Positions 1 to 4,688 of a stretch of 5,043 nucleotides of DNA are shown here, in pieces. The notes beneath the pieces are model-generated. The model did no database searches and was not told the origin of the DNA. It saw only the letters and a list, made by a program, of their open reading frames with translations. A program made the position numbers and the translations under genes. The first letter of the stretch is position 1; each line of letters starts with the position of its first letter. Origin of the DNA: Holosporales bacterium (lineage in GTDB: Bacteria > Pseudomonadota > Alphaproteobacteria > BNTO01); NCBI GenBank assembly GCA_031265645.1, contig JAISCJ010000057.1, positions 1 to 5,043 on the forward strand, given 5' to 3'.

Positions 1-1540
1 CAGAATTCAAGCGATGCCCAGACACGTTTATTACGTCGTCCATGCGCCCTAAAATCCAAATGCTTCCGTCTGAATCTACGCGAGCTCCGTCCCCACTTGC
101 GTAAACACCATTTTGAAAATACGTCTGAAAATATTCAGGATCATTTAATATTCCAATGAATTGCCCTGGCCATGAATTTTTGAAACACAATTGCCCTGTA
201 TGTTCCGCGCTATCGTTGGTTTTACATGGAACGATGGTGGAAAACGCTCCAGCAAACGGCTTATCAGCGCAGCCAGGCTTTTGTCCAGAATTTTGAACAA
301 GAGGACAAATTAGCACGCCGCCAGTTTCGGTTTGCCACCAAGTGTCCATAATAGGGCATCTTTTGTGCCCAACACTTTCATAAAACCACTGCCACGTTGG
401 AGGGTCGATAGGCTCGCCTACGGATGCTAAAATTCGTAAAGAATTGAGGCTCGCTTGTTCTACAAATTCTTGTGATGATTTTCTTAAAGAACGTAAAGCT
501 GTTGGAGATGTGTAAAAGACAGTAACCGCTTGCTCGTCAATTATTTTCCAGAAGCGCGAAGCATCAGGATACGTGGGCACGCCCTGAAAAAGAACTAGTG
601 TTGCGCCATTTACCAACGGACCATAAACTCCGTAGGAATGCCCAGTTATCCAACCAATGTCTGCAGTGCAAAAATATACGTCATTGGGTTTGGCGTCAAA
701 GATTAACCGATACGTTGTTGCGACATAGGTTAGGTACCCTCCAGAGCTATGTACAACTCCTTTGGGTCGCCCAGTTGAACCGGATGTATACAAAAGGAAA
801 AGCGGATCAGTCGACAAGATTTTTTCACATGGACACTCTGCCGAAAACTCGTTTGTCGCAAATTCATTGTATACGTCGTCAGCCAGCAATACGGTGGGAA
901 CGGCGCCCAAGGTAGCACTTTCTTGGATTGCACTGTCCACGTTCTTCTTTAACGAAATGCTGCGTCCACCACGTTGACTTGCGGTTTTAGTAATGATGAC
1001 TTTTGATCGCGATTGTACGAGCCGTTCTGAGAGTGCATGCGGCGAAAAACCGGAAAAGACAACAGAATGCACGGCTCCAATGCGGGCGCACGCCAACATG
1101 GAATATATTATTGATGGCTCCATGGGCAAGTACAGCGTTACGATATCGCCTTTTTTGACGCCCAACTTTTTCAATGCATTTGCCATCTGACAAACTTTTT
1201 GGTGCAGGGTTTTGTAAGAAATTCGTTCTGTCTTTCCACATTCATCCGGCTCGAATATTATGGCGGTTTTTTGTGAATGCAAATGACGATCAACGCAGTT
1301 ATAACATACGTTTAATGTACCATCTTCAAACCAGCGGATTTCTGCAGGGGGATTAAACCTTGAGCTGTTGGCTTTCGTTGGAAATTGCATCCATTCCAGG
1401 TGTTGCGCTTGTTCCATCCAAAAAGACTCTTGCAAGGAAGCTTCATGCCAACGCTTGTACGATGCATAATCATAAAGGGGATTTGCACAAGGTTTGCTTG
1501 ATTGGTATATTGCATTCACTATTTTTTCGCTAATTTTCAT
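1..1540 (-). CDS. acs: Acetyl-CoA synthetase, AMP-forming (partial; C-terminal end outside window)
   Basis: It activates acetate to acetyl-CoA through acetyl-AMP in the cytosol. I translated the minus strand by hand: 513 codons stay open to the left edge. Motifs seen, in order: an ACS-type N-terminus (FEDGTLNVCYNCVDRHL, about 71-87), the ATP-binding loop YTSGSTGRPKGVVH (251-264), FCTADIGWITGHSYGVYGPL (290-309), DTWWQTETGG (399-408) and GRMDDVINVSGHRL (498-511). Trp402 matches the tryptophan that limits the acyl pocket to acetate in the family, arguing against a propionyl-CoA synthetase. Asp484, Arg499 and Arg510 match the conserved nucleotide and CoA residues. The C-terminal domain with the regulatory lysine lies outside. 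The segment before the ATP loop (about 217-245) is shorter than in E. coli Acs. GHRLNS replaces the usual GHRLGT. No start has a good Shine-Dalgarno; in-frame ATGs lie at 1540, 1555 and 1564. I chose 1540 for its weak upstream AAGTGA and a length like E. coli's. Confidence 0.95.
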   Translation of the reverse strand, partial: MKISEKIVNAIYQSSKPCANPLYDYASYKRWHEASLQESFWMEQAQHLEWMQFPTKANSSRFNPPAEIRWFEDGTLNVCYNCVDRHLHSQKTAIIFEPDECGKTERISYKTLHQKVCQMANALKKLGVKKGDIVTLYLPMEPSIIYSMLACARIGAVHSVVFSGFSPHALSERLVQSRSKVIITKTASQRGGRSISLKKNVDSAIQESATLGAVPTVLLADDVYNEFATNEFSAECPCEKILSTDPLFLLYTSGSTGRPKGVVHSSGGYLTYVATTYRLIFDAKPNDVYFCTADIGWITGHSYGVYGPLVNGATLVLFQGVPTYPDASRFWKIIDEQAVTVFYTSPTALRSLRKSSQEFVEQASLNSLRILASVGEPIDPPTWQWFYESVGHKRCPIMDTWWQTETGGVLICPLVQNSGQKPGCADKPFAGAFSTIVPCKTNDSAEHTGQLCFKNSWPGQFIGILNDPEYFQTYFQNGVYASGDGARVDSDGSIWILGRMDDVINVSGHRLNS

Positions 1541-1676
1541 TGCATTCACTTTCATTATTTGCATTATTTTGGTACTGAAATCTTGCAATAAGTGATGTTC
1601 GCTCCCAAGAAAAATTAAGGAAGAAATAAATATCAAAAAGAATGGTTTCAGCAAACTCAAAATTTAAGGCAAAAAA

Positions 1677-1685
1677 ATTATAACA
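1677..1685 (-). promoter_or_regulatory. Candidate extended -10 promoter for acs
   Basis: The minus strand reads TGTTATAAT, a perfect TATAAT hexamer with the TGn extension. It lies about 110-140 bases upstream of the possible acs starts and points toward acs. No convincing -35 hexamer sits 16-18 bases upstream, which is tolerable for extended -10 promoters. The surrounding DNA is AT-rich, so a chance match is possible. Confidence 0.45.
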
Positions 1686-1719
1686 CGGGCCATAATACAA
1701 TATTTTGTTACGACTCAGC

Positions 1720-1751
1720 TATACCCAACTCTTTTTACGATTGGGTATACG
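1720..1751. repeat. Short palindromic repeat, copy 1 (shortened form)
   Basis: TATACCCAA (1720-1728) and TTGGGTATA (1741-1749) form a perfect 9-base inverted repeat around a 12-base loop. On the minus strand the arm, loop and start of the second arm match copy 2 (2971-3049) over 27 bases with two differences: AATCGTAAAAAG here, AATTGTGAAAAG there. Copy 1 looks like copy 2 with about 40 internal bases removed between two TTGG sequences. It lies upstream of acs, between the aldolase stop and the candidate acs promoter. It could be a small MITE-like or REP-like unit; the family cannot be named from two copies. Confidence 0.7.
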
Positions 1752-1797
1752 TATTGCAATAGATGGTCCACATAAACGTTTTTACGAAAACACACCT

Positions 1798-1864
1798 GCG
1801 CTGAAACTCCTCTATAAAATTGTATCAGCGCGAAATGTGTTGATTTTTCGAAAAAGTGTCGCGC
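1798..1864. repeat. Two overlapping inverted repeats directly after the aldolase stop codon
   Basis: GCGCTGA (1798-1804) pairs with TCAGCGC (1825-1831), and GCGCGA (1828-1833) pairs with TCGCGC (1859-1864). The two stems share GCGC at 1828-1831, so the transcript could fold only one fully at a time. The second loop contains the palindrome TTTTTCGAAAAA (1844-1855). The outer arm touches the aldolase stop codon. Their place suggests 3'-end processing or weak termination of the aldolase mRNA, but neither stem is followed by a U tract in the minus direction, so this role is only inferred. Confidence 0.4.
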
Positions 1865-2935
1865 CTACGCACTCTGCTTAAGCTTTGGTGCACAAAGTCT
1901 TTCTATGTCAGAAATTAGCGATTTTACGTTGGTTTCCGTTGTTGCCCAGCTTGTGGCGATCCTGATCACGCTTGATGTATTGTCCCAACGTTTTAAATAC
2001 GTCATGTTGTATGTTTTTGACAATTCTTCATGCAACCTATCAGGCATAATTGGAAATAACAGGTTAGTGGTGTTTTCTACGAAAAAATCAAAACCAGCAC
2101 GCTTTAAGCTTTGACGAATCATATCTGCCATATTGTTTGCATGTTTTGCAATTGCAAAATATAGCCCATCTTTGAACAATTCACTGAATTGTATTCCAAG
2201 AAGGCGCCCTTTCGATAGAAGGCCACCACGCTGTTTTATTACTTGGCGGAAATCTTCAGCAATGTACTTATTTTTAACTACAACCGCCTCGCCAAACAAA
2301 GCGCCTTGCTTTGCTCCACCGATATAAAAAATGTCGCAGCATTCTGTCAAAAACTTGAGATCAAAGTCACTCCCCTCCGCAGTCATTCCATATCCAAGGC
2401 GTGCGCCGTCAACGAATAAAAAGAGACCTCTCTCGCGGCAAACGTTTGCAATTGCTTGCAATTCAGACTTTTTATACAGAGTCCCATACTCTGTGGGGTG
2501 TGTGATATATACCATTTTTGGCTGAGCTAAGTGGACACGTCCTTCGTTGCAAAAATATTCCCCATACGCTTCGTCAATTTGCTCTGCTGTAATTTTGCCT
2601 TCTTTACTCGGAATCGTAAGAATTTTATGGCCAGTTGCTTCTATTGAACCCGTTTCCATTGTGTGAATATGTCCATTTTCTGGCGAAAACACAGCCTGAT
2701 GCGGACGTAAAGATGCGCAAATTGAAATCAGGTTCGTGAGGGTTCCACCTACGATGAAGTGCACGTCTACGTTCTTATTTCCGCACAAATTTCGAATGAT
2801 ATCTGTGGCCTCTCCACAATATGGATCCAACCCATAGCCAAACGTTTGAAGCATGTTTGTTTCAACAAGCTTTTCCATTAATCTTGGATGAGCGCCCTCA
2901 TTATAATCGCTGCTAAATTCTATCTTATTTTTCAT
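1865..2935 (-). CDS. ltaE: Threonine aldolase / beta-eliminating lyase family PLP enzyme
   Basis: This 356-residue cytosolic fold-type I PLP enzyme resembles low-specificity L-threonine aldolases, which split threonine or allo-threonine into glycine and acetaldehyde. Visible family marks: the N-terminal SSDYNEGAHPRLMEKL (8-23), the cofactor-phosphate loop VGGTLTN (62-68), His89 where the PLP-stacking histidine is expected, VDGARLGYG (175-183) with Asp176 for the pyridine nitrogen and Arg179, and IGGAKQGALFGEAVV (205-219), where Lys209 should form the Schiff base. The C-terminal small domain, with a substrate-binding arginine likely near RIATSW (325-330), is complete. The start is the ATG at 2935 because AGGAGG lies 8 bases upstream and homology begins there. 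An in-frame ATG at 3082 would add 49 residues translated from a palindromic repeat and is rejected. The closest relatives I know are common in gut Firmicutes and Bacteroidetes, so transfer is possible. The symbol marks the family, not proven orthology or substrate. Confidence 0.88.
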   Translation of the reverse strand: MKNKIEFSSDYNEGAHPRLMEKLVETNMLQTFGYGLDPYCGEATDIIRNLCGNKNVDVHFIVGGTLTNLISICASLRPHQAVFSPENGHIHTMETGSIEATGHKILTIPSKEGKITAEQIDEAYGEYFCNEGRVHLAQPKMVYITHPTEYGTLYKKSELQAIANVCRERGLFLFVDGARLGYGMTAEGSDFDLKFLTECCDIFYIGGAKQGALFGEAVVVKNKYIAEDFRQVIKQRGGLLSKGRLLGIQFSELFKDGLYFAIAKHANNMADMIRQSLKRAGFDFFVENTTNLLFPIMPDRLHEELSKTYNMTYLKRWDNTSSVIRIATSWATTETNVKSLISDIERLCAPKLKQSA

Positions 2936-2943
2936 ACAGACAT

Positions 2944-2949
2944 CCTCCT
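2944..2949 (-). promoter_or_regulatory. Strong ribosome binding site of the threonine aldolase gene
   Basis: The minus strand reads AGGAGG, a full Shine-Dalgarno match, 8 bases before the ATG at 2935. It settles the start and excludes the upstream in-frame ATG at 3082. Between them lies a three-codon ATG-TCT-GTA-TGA whose stop overlaps the true start as ATGA. It is too close to the Shine-Dalgarno to be a likely start. Confidence 0.85.
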
Positions 2950-2970
2950 CTAAATATGCACAAAACCTTC

Positions 2971-3049
2971 GGCGTTTATACCCAATCGTTTGTTGCTTTG
3001 TCGCTTCGAGGCTCCTAGCACCAACTCTTTTCACAATTGGGTATACGCC
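2971..3049. repeat. Palindromic repeat element, copy 2 (long form)
   Basis: This 79-base element has ends GGCGTTTATACCCAAT (2971-2986) and ATTGGGTATACGCC (3036-3049). They pair perfectly apart from a two-base bulge, with TATACCCAAT/ATTGGGTATA as a 10-base core. Inside, TTGTTGC (2990-2996) pairs with GCACCAA (3018-3024) with one mismatch, so the minus-strand RNA can fold into two nested stems. The element stays open in the aldolase frame. It shares 27 bases, with two differences, with copy 1 at 1720-1751. It looks like a small non-autonomous or REP-like unit; no target-site duplication is obvious. Confidence 0.7.
2975..3004 (-). promoter_or_regulatory. Candidate promoter of the threonine aldolase gene, inside the repeat
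   Basis: On the minus strand GCGACA (3004-2999) and TATAAA (2980-2975) are 18 bases apart. The -10 matches consensus at five of six positions and the -35 at four of six. Transcription would start around 2968, leaving a short leader that carries the AGGAGG site. The -10 is part of the end arm of the palindromic repeat. This is a pattern match only. Confidence 0.35.
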
Positions 3050-3061
3050 ATTTTTAATGGC
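3047..3061. other. Small hairpin GCCATT-N3-AATGGC
   Basis: A perfect 6-base inverted repeat with a 3-base loop abuts the long palindromic element and shares GCC with its end arm. It lies about 75 bases past the ychF stop. A weak terminator for ychF is possible, but no U tract follows in the minus direction. Confidence 0.3.
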
Positions 3062-3108
3062 CTGTTGCCGCCTGGAAACCAACTCCGGATCACGAGTGTC
3101 TCACAATA

Positions 3109-3162
3109 GAGCTGAACGTTAAAGTAAAATGATCGAGCTAAACGTTAAAGCGAAAATGCATG
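3109..3162. repeat. Near-tandem duplication of the ychF 3' end
   Basis: GAGCTGAACGTTAAAGT followed by AAAATG (3109-3131) repeats as GAGCTAAACGTTAAAGCG followed by AAAATG (3135-3158), offset by 26 bases, with two substitutions and one single-base indel. The right copy covers the last codons and stop of ychF. The left copy lies just past the stop; there the stop triplet has become CAG on the coding strand. It looks like an old slippage duplication that left the functional end intact. Confidence 0.75.
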
Positions 3163-4217
3163 ACGTCGCCATCCTGCACTATGTAGTCCTTTCCTTCCAA
3201 TCTTAGTTTTCCGGCGGCTTTGGCTCCTGCTTCACCGTTGCACGAAACATAATCGTCGTAGCTTATGGTTTCTGCACAAATGAATCCGCGCTTAAAATCC
3301 GTATGAATCTCTGCTGCAGCATCTGGGGCTGGCGAATTGACGTTTACGGACCACGCGCGAGTTTCTTCAACACCAGCCGTAAAAAATGTGCATAGGTTCA
3401 ATAATTTGTAACCAGAACGTATGACCTTGGATAAGCCTGCTTCGGCCATTCCCAAGCTATGTAAAAACTCTGTTCGTTCATCTGGCTCCAATGATGCTAG
3501 CTCAGCTTCTACTGCGCACGAAACTGTCATGAATTCATATCCATTTACACCGGCATACTCTTTCACTACTTTTGTATATTCGTTATCGCCTTGCTCAGGT
3601 ACATTGCACACAAGCAATACTGGCTTATCACTGAGTAATTCAAGTCCTTTAAACCGGCTAATTTGCCCTTGTTTGGGAGCAATCGATGTCCCTGACGCAA
3701 GTAACGACAGCGCTTCCTGCATCAAATCATGCGAATCCTTCACGTCTGTCGACAGCATGTGAGGCTTTTTGTTGAATTTTGCGAGCCTTTTTTCCAAGCT
3801 GTCAATATCCGCAAGCATAAGCTCTGTTTCTATTGTGGACAAATCGCGAATGGGGTCAACACTACCATCCACATGCGTAATGTCTTCGTTTTTAAAGCAC
3901 CGCAATATGTGAATGATTGCATCTGTGGACTTTATATGCCCAAGAAACTGATTCCCTAGCCCTTCGCCCTTGCTTGCACCTCGGACCAAGCCTGCAATGT
4001 CCACAAATTCAACTTGAGTCGGAATTATTTTTTTTGATTTTGCTATTGCAGCAAGCTTCCCTAATCGCGCGTCTGGAACGCCTACGCAGCCGACATTTGG
4101 CTCAATTGTGCAAAAAGGATAATTTGCGGCCTCTGCTGCAGCTGTCTGAGTTAGCGCATTAAACAACGTAGACTTACCAACGTTTGGAAGTCCGACTATC
4201 CCACATTTGAAACCCAT
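3138..4217 (-). CDS. ychF: Redox-regulated ATPase / GTPase YchF (Obg-type, OLA1 family)
   Basis: YchF is a cytosolic P-loop NTPase that associates with ribosomes, prefers ATP over GTP and is linked to stress responses and translation quality. The 359 residues are full length (E. coli: 363). Visible parts: P-loop GLPNVGKST (9-17), switch region with NYPFCTIEPN (32-41), the G3-type DIAGLVRGASKGEGLGNQFL (73-92), a helical stretch around 135-180, and NVPE (205-208) at the atypical G4 position where homologues usually have NVDE or NVEE, which explains loose base choice. The C-terminal TGS domain covers about 276-358 and ends in the usual DGDVMHFRFNV. The ATG at 4217 starts directly at the conserved MGFKCGIVGLPN; upstream there is only a close, weak GAAG. 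The tRNA-Gly gene ends 58 bases upstream, so read-through transcription from the tRNA promoter is plausible. The sequence style points to Alphaproteobacteria. Confidence 0.97.
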   Translation of the reverse strand: MGFKCGIVGLPNVGKSTLFNALTQTAAAEAANYPFCTIEPNVGCVGVPDARLGKLAAIAKSKKIIPTQVEFVDIAGLVRGASKGEGLGNQFLGHIKSTDAIIHILRCFKNEDITHVDGSVDPIRDLSTIETELMLADIDSLEKRLAKFNKKPHMLSTDVKDSHDLMQEALSLLASGTSIAPKQGQISRFKGLELLSDKPVLLVCNVPEQGDNEYTKVVKEYAGVNGYEFMTVSCAVEAELASLEPDERTEFLHSLGMAEAGLSKVIRSGYKLLNLCTFFTAGVEETRAWSVNVNSPAPDAAAEIHTDFKRGFICAETISYDDYVSCNGEAGAKAAGKLRLEGKDYIVQDGDVMHFRFNV

Positions 4218-4275
4218 AACTTCACATTTTTCTTAGGGGAATCACGGGCCCCCAATATACCGCCGCCGTCGAAAT

Positions 4276-4349
4276 TGGAGCGGGTGATGGGAATCGAACC
4301 CACGTGACCAGCTTGGAAGGCTGGGGCTCTACCATTGAGCTACACCCGC
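4276..4349 (-). tRNA. tRNA-Gly (anticodon UCC)
   Basis: The minus strand folds into a standard 74-base cloverleaf including CCA. Acceptor arm GCGGGTG pairs perfectly with CACCCGC, followed by discriminator T and encoded CCA. The D arm is GCTC-AATGGTA-GAGC. The anticodon arm is CCAGC-CTTCCAA-GCTGG with TCC at positions 34-36, reading GGA and probably other GGN codons. The T arm is GTGGG-TTCGATT-CCCAT with one G-U pair. It lies upstream of ychF on the same strand and may share its transcript. Confidence 0.97.
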
Positions 4350-4358
4350 AACATTCCA

Positions 4359-4388
4359 ATTAATGGCATACGACTATTCAAATAGCAA
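4359..4388 (-). promoter_or_regulatory. Candidate promoter of tRNA-Gly (and perhaps ychF)
   Basis: On the minus strand TTGCTA (4388-4383) and ATTAAT (4364-4359) are 18 bases apart. The predicted start lies a few bases before the tRNA 5' end, as is common for tRNA genes. The -35 overlaps the proximal copy of the 13-base direct repeat, which could be a regulator site. Confidence 0.45.
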
Positions 4389-4416
4389 CTGTCCGCAAGC
4401 CCTGCAACTGTCCGCA
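4385..4416. repeat. 13-base direct repeat GCAACTGTCCGCA, two copies
   Basis: Identical GCAACTGTCCGCA copies occupy 4385-4397 and 4404-4416, separated by AGCCCT and spaced 19 bases start to start. The proximal copy overlaps the candidate -35 of tRNA-Gly. Two explanations fit: a tandem operator with sites about two helical turns apart, or a remnant of an insertion-sequence end next to the tRNA. The exact identity is directly visible; the role is not. Confidence 0.75.
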
Positions 4417-4510
4417 GAGTGACACGTTAGGAGCGCAAACATTAACGGAAGCTCAACAAAACAAATTTTACGGAATAGCTCTTAAGAGCATTTTTGGAGA
4501 ACACTAAAAA

Positions 4511-4558
4511 ATGGGAGAAGCCTTGAAGGCAAAGATCTTTACCTGGTGTTGCACTTAG
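4511..4558 (+). other. Possible 15-codon ORF (MGEALKAKIFTWCCT)
   Basis: An ATG at 4511 opens 15 codons ending at TAG. GGAG (4496-4499) lies 11 bases upstream, somewhat far. The stop TAA at 4505 in the same frame shows it is not the tail of a longer ORF. I recognise no family. It may be chance, a leader peptide or debris of a mobile element. Confidence 0.15.
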
Positions 4559-4662
4559 TATATGAATTGGCGCATCTCTGCAAAAATATGGAATAATTCA
4601 GCGCTTGGGTATATTTTTTCTATATTGACCTACGGAAAAAATTATGCTCATTATACGAACAA

Positions 4663-4671
4663 TGCTATAAT
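4663..4671 (+). promoter_or_regulatory. Candidate extended -10 promoter of the Rpn gene
   Basis: TGCTATAAT is a perfect TATAAT with the TGn extension, only 17 bases before the ATG at 4689, so the mRNA leader would be about ten bases. The -35 region (TTATGC, 4642-4647) is weak. An alternative is TTGACC (4625-4630) with CATTAT (4649-4654), 18 bases apart, giving a longer leader. Confidence 0.5.
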
Positions 4672-4679
4672 TAAGTATT

Positions 4680-4683
4680 AGGA
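4680..4683 (+). promoter_or_regulatory. Ribosome binding site of the Rpn gene
   Basis: AGGA lies 5 bases before the ATG at 4689 and selects it over the in-frame ATGs at 4698 and 4707, which lack comparable sites. An in-frame TAA at 4668 closes the frame upstream. Confidence 0.6.
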
Positions 4684-4688
4684 ATGAT

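Larger units (their letters stand above)
1541..1864. other. Intergenic gap between acs and the threonine aldolase gene
   Basis: This 324-base stretch contains no gene that I can support. It holds a candidate extended -10 promoter for acs, a 32-base palindromic repeat and two overlapping inverted repeats directly after the aldolase stop codon. The aldolase frame stays open for 48 codons beyond its TAG, to a TGA just past the repeat. A plus-strand frame is also open from about 1695 to 1882. Neither has an ATG start or a ribosome binding site, so I do not call them genes. No GC-rich hairpin followed by a T run is seen, so no ordinary rho-independent terminator for the aldolase gene is evident. 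Confidence 0.6.
4350..4688. other. Divergent intergenic gap between tRNA-Gly and the Rpn gene
   Basis: This 339-base gap separates the leftward tRNA-ychF unit from the rightward nuclease gene. It holds the tRNA promoter, a 13-base direct repeat, the palindromes GCTCTTAAGAGC (4478-4489, followed by ATTTTT) and AAAGATCTTT (4531-4540), the small inverted repeat GCCTTGAAGGC (4520-4530), a 15-codon ORF, a TTGGGTATA motif (4605-4613) and the nuclease promoter. No other gene is supported. Confidence 0.6.

Noticed and set aside
598..915. 105-codon plus-strand ORF within acs, and other short plus-strand ORFs up to 1356
   Set aside because: They lie opposite the clearly conserved acs frame and show no recognisable domains; they are antisense shadows.
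1695..1882. Plus-strand open frame and the overlapping minus-strand frame continuing past the aldolase stop (1864-1720)
   Set aside because: Both are open for about 50-60 codons but lack ATG starts and ribosome binding sites. Such lengths occur by chance, and both run through the repeat and inverted repeats.
1720..3049. CRISPR array or tandem satellite
   Set aside because: There are only two related repeat units, over 1.2 kb apart with a gene between them, and no regular spacers.
2936..3082. 49-residue N-terminal extension of the threonine aldolase from the ATG at 3082
   Set aside because: It is translated from the palindromic repeat, shows no family homology, and a perfect AGGAGG sits 8 bases before the ATG at 2935 where conservation begins.
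3421..4162. Plus-strand ORFs of 76-113 codons within ychF
   Set aside because: They are antisense to the fully conserved YchF frame, serine-rich by complement, with no domain.
4231..4256. GGGG...CCCC pairing between tRNA-Gly and ychF as a terminator
   Set aside because: It gives a short stem without a U tract. The 58-base gap more likely allows read-through into ychF.
4478..4495. GCTCTTAAGAGC followed by ATTTTT as a rho-independent terminator
   Set aside because: The stem is only 4 bases around a TTAA loop and no plus-strand gene lies upstream, so termination is unlikely.
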